Shown piece after piece: positions 20,464-32,888 of a DNA stretch of 50,014 nt (position 1 is its first letter; the number at the start of each line of letters is the position of its first letter). The DNA comes from Welwitschia mirabilis. Taxonomy: Eukaryota > Gnetophyta > Gnetopsida > Welwitschiales. Below the pieces are notes generated by a model, which worked only from the letters and a program-made list of their open reading frames with translations, searched no databases and was not told the DNA's origin. The DNA is taken from NCBI GenBank assembly GCA_051453625.1, contig JBOZIK010000001.1, positions 31,297,501 through 31,347,514 of the forward strand, in the 5' to 3' direction. The position numbers and the translations under genes were made by a program.

Positions 20464-22797
20464 CCCTAGTTTGGGGAAAAAAAAGAAAGTCAGAAATTTG
20501 CTATATTCCCATACCGTTTCTTTCTATTAAATACACCACTCTTTTTATGAGGTGGTCTACGCAGAATGCAGTGATCTCCCTGCCTTGTCCCTAATATAGG
20601 CTAATATCATCTTGAGTCTATACTCTGATTTATTGCTTTCACATTTTTTAAAAAGCGATTGGTTCTTAATTATTTATTTGAGAAATGTGTGTTTTTCTAA
20701 GCTTTAGCTGGAAAGCAGCTTTTCAGATAACACACCATAAAAAATGATAGATTATCGATTCTGTACACAACTATGTGCGAAAGGGATCCTACAATACATA
20801 CAAAACAATTAATAAAATAAAATTGCTTAAAATTTCAATTTGAGATCACAAAAGCTAATGCCAGAAATTATTTTCTCTTAGTTTCTGATCTCACAGACAG
20901 TCCTTAAATTGGAAGTGTTCGTTACACATCGAGTGACTTGTACACAGTCAGCTTTTACCTTTGTTAAAACGGAATATTGGGATCCTCTCATTTGTACTCC
21001 TATACTTTCCTTTTTTTTGGGTTCTCAGTTTCCTTTTGTTCGACATATATAGGGATTTTGAACCTCCTTTTAGTGGGATCTTAGCAAGGCAGAACTAGGT
21101 CGGAAAATTCACAACCCAACTGAAGGGAAAGTAGAGTTGCATATTACATGCTGACCTTGCATGTAATGCCCATTTCTACTCATGTTTGGTCTTTTGTCCT
21201 GAGAATGTAAAGTAAGAGAGCAAAAACCTCTCAAGCGAAGTTCAGTACAAGAAATGTATATGGTGTGCAATTGAAAGTCGTGAAGAGATGAGTATAAATC
21301 ATCAATAGAAAATTGAGAAAACCATTAACTAGTGCAGTTTTTGTGCACTTGTTAGTCTGCTGCTGTATCATAGCTATTCTTTTTAGAATTGCATAAGCAT
21401 CTGGCACCTTCTCATACTGAGCAATTCCATTATGATCTTGAGGTTTTTGTATATACTGCTTCTCATTCCAAAAATCACTCGCATAGGTTATTGTCCTGTA
21501 TGATACCATCTGAAAATTTTGAATACTTTGTTATCTGGGTCAAGCACCTTCCCCAGGAAAGTAAGGTTGAAATTTTCCCATCTTCTCTGTTCATGAATAG
21601 ATGCGCTTTTAATTACACCTGAACATGATTTCAGTTGTCCTGTTATGTTTGCAGTCTTGATATCTAATTTGCTTTTTTGTACCTCTTTCTAATTCCTCAG
21701 AGTGTGGTGATCTCATATTCTGCCACTTGAGAATGCTATAAACTTTAATGCTAATTAAAGAACTAAAACAAGTAATGATACAAATTAGCTACAAAAAAGA
21801 CTCTCAATGAGAGAGAAACTAGCAATAGTATCATTACGGTAAGGATGAAGGAACAGCCATTTTCATGGATGGACTGAAAATTCAATTATTAAAACAACTA
21901 GATCCAGAAGCCACTGATGAGATTATATGAAGTTTCAACACATGAAGATTAATTAAAGTGGCACGAATGAGATGAGCAAAATTTTAAATGCGGATAAATC
22001 TTGACCTATCATAAATCCCGGTTCACATAATTTTGGGTATCAAATAGATTTTGCATAGAATAGCCTTTAACTCCAAATAGAATCACTCCAAATTCATAAT
22101 TGATCAGGTTTCCTGAACCATATTGAAAGCTCATGTTACACTTTCATTGGCTTATGCATATGTTTAATGTCAAGAAACCATACGACTTCAATCACACTCA
22201 GATCTTTGTTCTTTGTAGGTGTTGATTTAGTTGGTTTGGATAACTTTTCCATGAGATACCATTGATAAGTGGATAACAACCATTTTTCCTAACTTCACCT
22301 TGTTGACAATGAAGAGGATGCATTCTCAATGTTTGAAAATAATCACTAAGAAGATTTTTCTTAAGTCAATCACGTCTTGTTATGTAAAGTGTCAATGTTA
22401 ATAAATAAAATTAATGCAAAAACGGTCTTAGTGTTATAAAATGATCATAAGGAAACTAAAGAGTATAAAAGAGAGGATTAGTTAAGGAACAATTAATCTT
22501 ATTAACATTATGCGAGGAGAGGTGTGTTTTGGAAATGAGTCATGATTGTGATGAAGGGTTGCAATGGCAATACAAGATCATGGTTGTGACATTAGCTGGG
22601 GGTAGACACAGAGCAACTAGTCCTTTTGACAAACCTTGGCTTAACCCTACGTGTGCTCTTGGAATAGGGACGTTGTCATAGTTGTTTTTTGTTCATGTCC
22701 ATTAGTTTATTGCCCTATGCTTTGTGTTCATTGTGTGTGTGGACCATAATTTTTTGACAGATATTAATAAAATATTATTGTTTTCACTTGAGTGTGA
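20464..22797. other. 3' flank and intergenic DNA
   Basis: The first few hundred bases probably contain the 3' untranslated region of the exon above. Beyond that only short open stretches occur (for example 21231-21622 on both strands), without motifs. Confidence 0.4.
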
Positions 22798-22875
22798 AAA
22801 AGATATTCCAATACAAACTACTTTTTGGGCGGTTGCAAAAGATATTCCAACAAAAACAGCTTTTTGGATTCTTAC
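22798..22875 (+). repeat. Two tandem 39-bp units
   Basis: Units 22798-22836 and 22837-22875 share AAAAGATATTCCAA and ACTTTTTGG/GCTTTTTGG blocks. The period is a multiple of three, so the frame at 22724-23008 stays open through both. That frame has no recognisable domain. Confidence 0.7.
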
Positions 22876-23224
22876 AAGTTGTCTTGACAAATCTCTCTTT
22901 TTCTATCGGAGGAAACTGCCCAATTTTTCCATTAGATTTCAAAAAAGAGATAAGTGGAAAGCTGAGAACTTAGTCATTAACCATAGCTTTCAGCTGAAAA
23001 AGCATTAATGTACTTTGCATAAAGCTGATGCTTCTTTATCCCGAGTGTCATCATCCTCTAGCATGAAGAAAAGATTTCCATAGGACATGGCCTCAATCCA
23101 AATACTACTTCTTGTGCTTCTTTTATTTTGGAAAACATTGAGATTACGGTGCTTCCAAAGGCAGTAACAAGTACAAATGAACAATCCTTGTTTCTTCTCT
23201 TAATTTTATAGCTTAGCTTGGTTT

Positions 23225-23495
23225 TAAGTTTCCATCAATTCACAAAATGGCACCTGCATGTTTTGCCATGAAGACAATCCTTCCTTTGCCCAAACATTAT
23301 TTGCCAAGATGCAATCTTTCATAATGTGACATGTGTCTCCCTGTTGGTGATAGTAGTCACAGTTTGAAATAGCCATTAGACTTCGCTCATTCAAATATTT
23401 TTCAATTAGTAATTTGTTCTTTCATAAGAGAGCAATTAACCTTAGCTTTGGTGTGGGTATGTCACTCATCCACCAAGGATGTAAAGGGTCCTCAT
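23225..23495 (-). pseudogene. LINE reverse-transcriptase C-terminal zinc-finger remnant
   Basis: On the minus strand one frame gives WWMSDIPTPKLRLIALL, a stop, KNKLLIEKYLNERSLMAISN, then CDYYHQQGDTCHIMKDC and ILANNVWAKEGLSSW. This follows the zf-RVT (zinc-binding in reverse transcriptase) pattern of plant L1-type LINEs: Pro-Lys-hydrophobic lead, 'L' and 'R' helix, Cys cluster, T-x-H-I-x-x-x-C, then A-x-x-V-W. The internal TGA sits where Trp is usual in the family, a single G-to-A change. The second Cys of the first pair is lost. No upstream RT core was found in the expected direction (23.5-26 kb). It is a dead fragment. Confidence 0.6.
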
Positions 23496-26257
23496 AGTTG
23501 AAAATAATTCATGACTTCCAAAATATTGGTGATGCTCATTCCAAAAGTGTTGCCCATTGGTGAATCTTTTCAATATGCTGTTATTGACATTCTTATGGAT
23601 AACCATGTAGCTTAGTATTTTACTCTAGTAGGTCCTCTTAGCTTGTTATTTAACTCTTCATGCCAGGTGAACTCAATATTACAAATGGGTTTCAAAATCT
23701 ATTATCGTCATCTTAAGAAAAATGGATGTATTTAAAGTAGGATAAAAACATCATGATATTCAAAATTGCTTATTGTATACAAAGAGATTAAAAACATTCA
23801 TGAAATAAGAAGTAATTGAAATATTGCTATGTGATTCTTCACATAGTTCTCCCAATGAGATGTATCTCCATAGAAGGTTTGCTTAGATGTTGACTTTGTT
23901 AGGAATAAATGTGTAAAGATGATATATGAGAACTTAAAAGTGACCCTACAAATGTACATATCTGAAGGAATCCTTGACCCTACAAATGTGCATATATGAA
24001 GGAATCCTTAGCATAACTATGGTTAGTTACTATCTTACATCTATCCAGAGTGAGAAGTCAAAAGATGTTGACAAAACAAAACAAAGATATTAACCTAGAG
24101 TTAAAAACTTACATATCATATCCTCAAAAACTATTTTTCTTCGATATCTTATCATATACATTAAAAGCATTGGGTAAATATTGACTTCTTATTGGGCTGT
24201 TCTTGATCTTTGGAAATCCTAAAGTTAGTGCAAAACTCCTCTGAAAGTAATGATTCTTAGAAATGGATCTCTATGATTAAGCACAAACAGTGATAGTTGC
24301 ACTATGTGAGGCAAATTTTATTCTTTGACAATATGACCAAATATAGTAATCTCGAAGGAAGCAAAAAGCTTTAAGACACTTTGTAACAGGGGAAAAGAAA
24401 AAAGGAAAGTTTAAGAAAGACCCTATAGTTTTTGTGATCATGAAAACTATTTAATTAGACACACCTTCAATCATGAAAGACACACATTCAGGAAAGGGGA
24501 AATTCAATGACATAATGATTTGTAGAACTTCAATCGAGCTTTTTGTTCATAGGTAAGCTATTCTAATGAGGCATGGGCCAAGGGGCAGTAGGAGTGAAAT
24601 GAACACCTCTTTCGAGGTATGTTATAGAGTTTATGGAACACTTGTTTTGTACTTGTACTTGGAGTATCCAAGTTTTGTGGGCCCTTACTTTTAATGTGCA
24701 CAACATGAATTATGCCAAATTTAAGATGAAGTTGATGCTACGTGACATTCATAAGTAACTGCTTGGCACTTGTGGAAAGTCAAAAATGGGATTATTTTGG
24801 AAGAGGTTGCTCTTTTGTTCCTTTGAAAGATGTGGGTTCCTCTACTTTGCTCAATTAAAAATATCTTAAGCTACTGGTGGAAAACCTTAATTATGAGCTA
24901 TTAACATTCGAGAAGCATAAAGCTAAAACCAATTTATGGCAAATAGTGGTCTTGTTAGGGTGAGAGGGATTAATTCAATAGCTGTGGGGGAACCCCAACT
25001 TGAACACATTGGAATTGCATAGGAACTATAGGTGATAACACTGCCTTTAGATGTATGTAAATTAGATTTTCCATGTAGAGTAGTGTCTCACTTTGGGTTC
25101 CTTAAGGAGAGTCAGTTCGTGGACATTCTCAACAATCGACATATTAAAGTTTCTCACTTATATCCAAAAGGCATTTCTATGAAATCTAGTAGACATTTGG
25201 ATACTACCACACTTAACCTCCTCTTGTAGCTAGGTGTGAAAATGGTACATAAACTATATAAAAGATATCAATTTTTGCTTTGACAAAGGTCCTTTCTTTG
25301 TATATATCATGTTAGGCATCTTAACTTAGTGTTGGTCCTTTGGTATGTTGCTAAAAATCCACTCTAAAGTTTTAGCCAACTAAATATTTTGTGTGCCAAG
25401 CACCATCGACAATGTTTTTCATAAGCAAAGTTGTCTTCTTCTTAGGTGTTTTCCAAAGCCTCATCCCTTACTGTTTGTCCCTTTTCTCCTTGTCTTCCAT
25501 TCCTTTGTATTCTTGTTGCTTTGCTTTGTCACCTACTCACTACACTTTTCCTTCTTTAGAGATTCCCTCTTGATGTTATGTGCTAATCAAATTCTTTTCT
25601 TTTTCTAGTTTTCTAGCATCTTCGATCTCCATCCCTTTGGATCCTTTTCATCTCATTCCATTGCTCCTTGTCTAAAGTAGAACCGTCCCTACTCACATTC
25701 TTTTGAAGTGGTGAATTTTCTAGTTTAGTAGCTTTCCCACCTACAAATTTTTATGCAAAATTGAAATGGAGGAAAGTCTTATAGGCTACCATTGTGAATT
25801 TGAAGACATATTCATCTATAACCTTAATTATGCTTCCAACCTTGGAATGCTAGAGGGTTATAGGAGGAACACTTTGGAGCTTTATCCAACCAAAGTCTAA
25901 TAATTTTGAAGACATTCAAAGAAGGTAATGAAGTTGCTAAAGTTATTTCTAGACAATGGAAGCTACTAAATTGTTTGCCTGGAAGAGAATTTTCTTTGTT
26001 GCAACAGGGCTTAGTCTAGTTCATGTTTTTTAAAGTTAGTGTACCTTGTTCATGGTATAGCTAGGTGGATTTCTTTTAATTTGTTTATACAATGTGTAAT
26101 TTGTTATTAATATAAAAATTAACCTTTTACTTTAAAAAAGAAAAGAAAATTAAAAAAAATCGTACATAATTGTACTAGGACTAATTTTCCTTTTCCTTTA
26201 AAAACTTTTAGTTAGGATCTAGCATGTTGCATCTTAGTTAGAGATTGATGCATAATG
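23496..26257. other. No clear gene; possible LINE debris
   Basis: If the LINE remnant extended 5', its RT core should lie here on the minus strand, but no conserved RT block could be read. On the plus strand around 25905-26020 a frame reads KEGNEVAKVISRQWKLL, faintly like the end of an RNase H domain; this is weak. Other open stretches are short. Confidence 0.3.
23942..24009 (+). repeat. Two tandem 34-bp units
   Basis: 23942-23975 and 23976-24009 are 34-base units beginning GACCCTACAAATGT and ending GAAGGAATCCTT. They differ at two positions (A/G and C/A), so the duplication is fairly recent. Confidence 0.9.
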
Positions 26258-26555
26258 CATGTAGCTTAACCAATCTTCATAAGTTGTGAGCTTTAATGTC
26301 TTGGTTTTGAGTCTTATGTTCTATAGGTCAGCCTTGCGGTTCTATATGTGTATTCAAGGTGCACTGGACATGGGCTTTGATATCTCAGGTATGAACCAAA
26401 AGCTAGAAGTAGACATTTGGTAGTCAACTCTTAGGTCAATAGAGATTATGGATTTTCATCAAGTGAAGCAAACTAGTTACCATAGTAAGTGAGGTATAGT
26501 TTTCAATGAATTAACTTCATCCTTTTTGAAAAAGTAAAAAAAAGAAAAAGCAAAA
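26258..26555 (+). repeat. SINE-like repeat, full length with tRNA-like head
   Basis: The 5' end resembles a tRNA-derived Pol III promoter: an A-box-like TAGCTTAACCA at about 26262 and a B-box-like GGTTTTGAGTCTT about 40 bases later. The shared body follows (GTATTCAAGGTGCACT, CATTTGGTAGTCAACT), then the conserved end CAATGAATTAACTTC and an A-rich tail. It is the best full-length reference for the family in this window. Confidence 0.6.
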
Positions 26556-26755
26556 TCCTCCATCTTCATCTAAAGCTTGCATTATATTTAGTTACATGTC
26601 TACTATCAAATGTTTCTTACACAATTAAAGCAAACAAATCGAGATGGAAAGATATAAGCATTTCATTTTAAATTTCATTAAGACCTTTATAATGGTGTGC
26701 TTTAAATGACATTGAGGAAAGTAGATAGATATATAGAATTATTTTTCTAAAGAAT

Positions 26756-26875
26756 TTGATTAATGGAAAACTGTGTTGCACTTGCTTAAGTCACTAGTCT
26801 ACTTGGTCAAACGAAAACCCATGTGTGGCCCTTGTTGACCAAGGAGCTATCCACCAAATGTCTAAATCTTAGTTG
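26756..26875 (-). repeat. SINE-like repeat, 5'-truncated, minus strand
   Basis: The minus strand reads the 3' half of the family: GGGCCACACATGGGTTTTCG, GACTTAAGCAAGTGCAACAC, TTTTCCATTAATC. It sits tail to tail with the copy at 26258-26555. Confidence 0.55.
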
Positions 26876-26878
26876 TAG

Positions 26879-26926
26879 TTTTGAAGCTTACACTGAGTGT
26901 GGTTTTGAAGCTTACACTAAGTGTGT
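26879..26926 (+). repeat. Two tandem 24-bp units
   Basis: TTTTGAAGCTTACACTGAGT plus GTGG is repeated once with a single main change (CTGAG to CTAAG). Confidence 0.85.
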
Positions 26927-27603
26927 TTTAAGAACATGGGTAGAATCACAAGCCAACTCGCACATATTAGGACTCAAATAGAGGACTTTAAAGCTTTCCA
27001 CTTGTAAACGTGAGTTATATTAGCTACACTATACGTTAAGCTCAAAAGACCCATGAAATCATGTGTATTACTAATAGTTTCCTATACATTTATGGAGATA
27101 TGTCCATGTTTAGCCGACATGATTTGCTTTGGTTTTTGGGAAAAGTCTCAATAAGATTGATGAAATGTATAATGACAAACATGATTAAGACAATTTATGT
27201 TAGTGATGCACAATTGTCATTAGAATGAACTTAAGAAAGTTAGTAGGTGATATATGATAAGAATTGGTTGTTTTGATTTTTAATGGCTTAGGGGCAAGAC
27301 TTCTAGGAATGGGATTTGGTGGTTTATTTTTGCTTGTTTATATAAGTAAAGAATATACAAAAGTTTAACTATGCTCGAGCAATTTAATTATACTCAAGGC
27401 CTCATAATATGCCAAGAAAGTCATTGAAAGTTTCAAACCCAAAATGTTCTAAATAAGGGATGTGTCCCACTAATTAAACTGCCATGTCATTGGCAACTAA
27501 AAAATATCAAAAGTACAAAACCATATACCAAAGAGATAGAAAAAGCTAGCAACTATGAGAGAACAAGGAAAAGCTACTAAGTGATAGTAGAAACTAGCAA
27601 AAC
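26927..27603. other. No gene recognised
   Basis: Noncoding by appearance, AT-rich, ending at an N run. Confidence 0.45.
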
Positions 27604-27703
27604 NNNNNNNNNNNNNNNNNNNNNNNNNNNNNNNNNNNNNNNNNNNNNNNNNNNNNNNNNNNNNNNNNNNNNNNNNNNNNNNNNNNNNNNNNNNNNNNNN
27701 NNN
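27604..27703. other. Assembly gap (100 N)
   Basis: Exactly 100 Ns, a placeholder for unknown size. Confidence 0.95.
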
Positions 27704-27775
27704 AAAAGCAAATCTCAACTATATGATTTTTTTTGCCTAATGTACATCATAATTGGTCCACCACATGTTTCTGAG

Positions 27776-27990
27776 TTGTAGGCTTAAAGGCTTGGGTCCG
27801 AGTCTCATCGCATTCGGTTTGGCTTGTGATTCTACTCTTGTGTTTGAGGTGCACCATGTTTAAGCTTCAGCATCTTATATGAATTATAAGAAAGACTTGG
27901 ATATTTGATAGCCATCTCTCAACTTAACAGAGAACACCCATGCGTTTTCATTACACCAAGCTAAATAGCATGTAATATCCTTTCCCACAA
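27776..27990 (+). repeat. SINE-like repeat with the clearest B box
   Basis: GGGTCCGAGTCTC at about 27795 closely resembles the tRNA B-box consensus GGTTCGANTCC. It is followed by GGCTTGTG, TGTGTTTGAGGTGCAC and the later landmarks CACCCATGCGTTTTCATTAC. Its 3' half is included in the adjacent tandem duplication. Confidence 0.6.
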
Positions 27991-29730
27991 GCCTTACATC
28001 AGAATTGTGGGGAAAGAAAACTAAAAAGCAAAACATTATATTTTAGACTGGTCCAAGATAACTTCAGTACTCATATATGCTACATGTTCCTTCTACTTTG
28101 CAAATCAAGGTGCGAGGATTGTGGTAAGTAATTATGAACTTCCTAGTTTAAACTCTTAAGAGGAGGAAGCTTAGTAAAATCTAATTTCTTAAAGAGGTAA
28201 ACTACAATGCATGCTTCTTTCATATGATAACCAAAAAAAAAAAAGATAACATTAGTAAATAGAACATAGGTAATTAATCACAAATACGCATTTGAATTTT
28301 CATCAATAATAAACCTGATTAGTTTACCACCTTTATGAAATCATAAATATATAAATGTGAGAACTTTTATCCACAATAAAAGAACCAAGAGTTGGTAATT
28401 AAGCATGAAATATAGTAATTTAATTGAGATGTGTATGTTGTTTACTTACTTTGTATATATAACATAGACATTGTTCCTTACTGATCAATGTGCTATTGTT
28501 TCCCATAATTCTATTTAAAAGGGTAAAAAAGGTGAATACAAATGAGCTTTAGTAAAGCGAATAGACATTAAACTATGTCATTAAAGAGTTAGCTGAAATA
28601 TTTGTCTCTTTCTTTTTCCTCAATGAGATTGGAGAATAATTATGATTGTTTAGCAAAAGTGTCAAAACAAGCAAATTGACTATAATCTTATTTTATTTAT
28701 GAAGAGTTGACAGCTTTTAAGATGTAATCACTTCTATACTACAAAGATAAGTTACTTGTCCACTTTAAGTTACCTTCTCTATTAACATTGGATTAGAACA
28801 AGCTACCTTACTTGGAATAAAGTATTTTCAGATTCAATATTAATACAATAATGAAAGGTTTTCTAATCTGTTAAACATTCCAAGGTTCTACTTAGAAGAT
28901 GTTATAAGCCAGCCTTTAAAGTCTTGAAAATGCATATTATATGGTTGAAAACGTTATTAATAAGAAAATATACTTTTCAAATTTTTTAATCTCTAAANNN
29001 NNNNNNNNNNNNNNNNNNNNNNNNNNNNNNNNNNNNNNNNNNNNNNNNNNNNNNNNNNNNNNNNNNNNNNNNNNNNNNNNNNNNNNNNNNNNNNNNNNNN
29101 NNNNNNNNNNNNNNNNNNNNNNNNNNNNNNNNNNNNNNNNNNNNNNNNNNNNNNNNNNNNNNNNNNNNNNNNNNNNNNNNNNNNNNNNNNNNNNNNNNNN
29201 NNNNNNNNNNNNNNNNNNNNNNNNNNNNNNNNNNNNNNNNNNNNNNNNNNNNNNNNNNNNNNNNNNNNNNNNNNNNNNNNNNNNNNNNNNNNNNNNNNNN
29301 NNNNNNNNNNNNNNNNNNNNNNNNNNNNNNNNNNNNNNNNNNNNNNNNNNNNNNNNNNNNNNNNNNNNNNNNNNNNNNNNNNNNNNNNNNNNNNNNNNNN
29401 NNNNNNNNNNNNNNNNNNNNNNNNNNNNNNNNNNNNNNNNNNNNNNNNNNNNNNNNNNNNNNNNNNNNNNNNNNNNNNNNNNNNNNNNNNNNNNNNNNNN
29501 NNNNNNNNNNNNNNTCTTGTACTGTTTGCTTTTTTGTCGCAATGTAAAATATGGGAATGTGTTGTTTAGGAATATGTAATTAAATTGTATGTTTGAACAT
29601 GGCCTGTATATATTTAAAAAAAGAATATTATATTCATAAGACCTTTAAAACATATGGGACAAAAAAATAGAAATGACATAGGCCTAAAAGACTTTCTCTA
29701 TAAAATTACTGAAAATTTTGGGTAAAACTT
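27891..29730 (+). repeat. Tandem duplication, unit 1
   Basis: From AAAGACTTGGATATTTG to TTTTGGGTAAAACTT this unit aligns with 29731-31145 with scattered substitutions and small indels. It contains a 517-base N run. The 5' edge falls inside a SINE-like copy. No gene is seen; short frames around 28941 and 30697 share only AT-driven openness. Confidence 0.85.
28998..29514. other. Assembly gap (517 N)
   Basis: The homologous interval in unit 2 of the duplication (30841-30902) is only 62 bases, so the gap is either over-estimated or contains an insertion. Confidence 0.95.
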
Positions 29731-31145
29731 GAAAGACTTGGATATTTGTTAGCCATCTCTCAACTTAACAAAGAACACCCATGAGTTTTCATTACACGAA
29801 GCTACCTAACATTTAATATCGTTTCCTATAAGCGTTACATCAGAATTGTGGGGTAAGAAAAAATCTAAAAACAAAACATTATATTTTAGAGTGGTCCAAG
29901 ATAACTTCAGCAGCCAAATATGCTACATGTTTCTTCTACTCTGTAGATCAAGGTGCAAGGATTGTGGTGAGTAATTATTAGCTTCCTAGTTTAAATTCTT
30001 AAGAGGAGGAAGTTTAGTAAAATCTAATTTCTTAAAGGGGTAAACTACAATGCATGCTTCTTTCATATGATTACTGGAAAGAGAAAAAAATTTTAATTTT
30101 AACATTAGTAAATAGAACATAGGTTATTAATCACAAATACACATTTGAATTTTCATGAATAATAAACCTAATTAGTTTACCACTTTCATGAAATCATAAA
30201 TATATAAATGTGAGAATTTTTATCCACCATAGAAGAACTAAGAGTTAGTAATTTAGCATGAAATGGGGTAATTTAACGAAGATGTGAATGTTGTTTACTT
30301 ACTTTGTACAAAAAACTTAGACATTGTTCCCTAGTGACCAATATGCTAATATTTCCCATAAATTCTATTTAAAAGGGCAAAACAAGGTGAATACAATTGA
30401 GCTTTAGTAAAGTAAATCGATATTAAAGTATATCATTAAAGAGTTCGCTGAAATATTTCTCTTTTTTCTTTTTCCTCAATGAGATTGAAGAATAATTATG
30501 ATTGTTTAGCAAAAGCGTCAAATTGACTATAACCTTATTTTATTTATGACTAGTTGATAGCTTTTAAAATGTAATCACTTCTTTACTACAAAGATAAGTT
30601 ACTTGTCCACTTATCTTTTCTATTAGTATCGAATTAGAACAAGCAACCTTACTTGGAATAAAGTATTGTCAAATTCAATAATAATATAATAATTAAATGT
30701 TTTCTAATCTCTTAAACATTCCAAGGTTCTACTTAGAAGATATTGTAAATACAAGCCTTCAAAGTCTTGAAAATGCATATTATATGGTTGACAACATTAT
30801 TAATAAAAAAATATACTTTTTAATTTTTTTAATCTCTAAAATAAATGTCATTAAACATTTCCCAAAGACAAGCTATTATTCCTTTGAAAGAACTAAGTAA
30901 ATTCTTATACTATCTACTTTTTTGTCACAATGTGAAATGTGGGAATGTGTTATTTAGGAACATGTAATTAAATTGTATGTATGAAAATGGCCTATATATT
31001 TTTAAAAAAGAATAAAAACTAAAACTAAAAATAAATTTTTTTATTATATTTATAAGACCTTTAAAATCTACAGGACGAAACAATGGAAATGACATAAACC
31101 TAAAATACTTTCTCTATAAAATTATGAAAATTTTGGGTAAAACTT
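29731..31145 (+). repeat. Tandem duplication, unit 2
   Basis: Directly adjoins unit 1 at the junction GGTAAAACTT|GAAAGACTTG. It is complete (1415 bases), with the 62 bases missing from unit 1 visible at 30841-30902. After 31145 homology stops. Confidence 0.85.
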
Positions 31146-32024
31146 AAAATAATTCAATCAAATAATGACATCTCATTCTTGCCTTAAACTATCTCATAAA
31201 ATATTGTCGAAAATAGGGGATAAGATTCAAGCTCACACATGTATTCACCATGCTATAAATAAATAAAATTTATGCCAATATCCTCATTCAAATTGTTAAC
31301 CTTTATTTAATTAAGCTATTTTCATAAGGACTAACAAGCAATTATAAATGGGATGAAAGTGTGGGAATGTTGAACTCAAGCCTTTTACTTGTACCTACCG
31401 CACAAGGAGGGCCACCATGATTACCCAAATGAATAATTTAGTTATGGCTAAAACCTAATAAAAGTTTTGATGCCATTTTTTAATAAATCATAAAAATCTT
31501 CTTGTGAAGACAAATACAAGTTTCAATAAAAACATTGGTACCCTTGTTGAAAATTTTTAAACATGAAAATGAAAGACATAAGTTGAAAAGATCTTTTTTC
31601 TCTTTTTTGTTAAGTTATATAAATCTATGTGGCCTCTTCTTTTGTCTTTCTGTTAATAATTTTTATTCAAAATAAAACCTTTTATATCAACAATTGAATA
31701 AAGCACTAATTATTAAAAGCCAATTAACTCTAAATCAATTCTTGTATGGGCATATAATTTACCGTTTGAATACCGACATATTTCATCTTGCAAATTATAT
31801 CCAAACATTCCAAGCAAATAAATTTCTTTTTGTTTCTATCATCAATTTTGTTTTCCACCCTTTTGACAGCACCTCACATGATGACTTATAGTAATGATAG
31901 CGAATACTGTGACACGAGAACGACAAATTGCTATTATCATTGGTAGATATTTGGCATGTCGTTAGTGATTATACTTGATACTTAAGTGATATTGGTTGTA
32001 TTGCAATTTGAGATATGAAATACG
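31146..32024. other. No gene recognised
   Basis: AT-rich intergenic sequence; a 65-codon stretch at 31694-31891 has no motif. Confidence 0.45.
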
Positions 32025-32228
32025 TCAATGAGTCTCAATGTTACCATTATGATCTATTGCTGTATAGTGGTTGTGCTTTGGAAATGTTTTCATGCAAGAA
32101 CATCCAGAAACTACAGCAGCATCTGAAGGCCCTTCCCCGAGCGCTTCTTTGAACTTCATGAGGTCCTGTTCTGAATCAGTTTGTAAAATAGTTCGGCGAA
32201 AAACTTGACAATGCAATTTATATCTCAA
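32025..32228 (-). other. Possible exon of unknown gene, minus strand
   Basis: On the minus strand an open frame reads FRRTILQTDSEQDLMKFKEA, LGEGPSDAAVVSG and ends at a stop at 32025-32027. The central part is GC-richer than its surroundings and looks coding (charged helix, then a Gly/Ala-rich turn). It lies about 1 kb downstream of the UPF0235 stop on the same strand, so it could be an alternative or separate 3' exon. No family is recognised. Confidence 0.3.
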
Positions 32229-32777
32229 ACTTTAGGATTATATGAATGGAATACATTCAACCATCATAAGTAAAACCAGATTGTATATAAACATCATCCG
32301 TTGCAAACATGAAGGGACATGTTCATTCAACTTGAATAAATTGACTATCAGTGAGTCGGAAATGTAAATTTGCCTGTTAACATTTTACACAAGAAATGAC
32401 ACCTTTATATAGTATTTGTTTAGCTTAAGCAAAATTTAAACAGATCTCAGAGCTATCTATGTTTTTTTGATTCCAAATGTACACAGAACAAGAAAGCCGT
32501 TCAAAACCCCGAGGGTTCTATAGAGATTTGAAATTGCAGAGGCCCAATGAAGGGAAACACGGGTTTAGAAAATATCCAATCATGCAAACTCTACGTCAGA
32601 ATCAAAGGGAACATTCTCTCATTTCATTTTGAAACTGGGTTGGAGAGTATCAAGAAAGATAAAGATTCTAATTTACAGGAAAAACTTATTTCTCTGTGGA
32701 TATAAATGAGCTGAGATCTCCACAGTGAGAATTAAGAAACCACTGCTGTGGAACATAATGCATGAGTTAGCAAATGC

Positions 32778-32888
32778 TTATTGGTCCACACTCAAGTACC
32801 TGAACTGCGTAGCTATGGGTTCAATTTTCTTCCCTTTACAACGAGCCTCCATTGCCCAAAAGTGGCCCCATAATTTCTCTCTGAACAC
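32778..32888 (-). other. Possible short exon of unknown gene, minus strand
   Basis: An AG at 32889-32890 (minus strand TTTTCAAAG) precedes a 36-codon open stretch: VFREKLWGHFWAMEARCKG, KKIEPIATQFRYLSVDQ, then TAA at 32778-32780. Codon content and residue mix look more protein-like than the neighbourhood. It lies between the UPF0235 stop and the candidate at 32025. Ownership is unknown, and a 3' untranslated region is an alternative. Confidence 0.3.

Noticed and set aside
28937-29579. 200-codon frames across the tandem duplication
   Set aside because: They run through the N run; the matching part of unit 2 has a much shorter frame and no motif.
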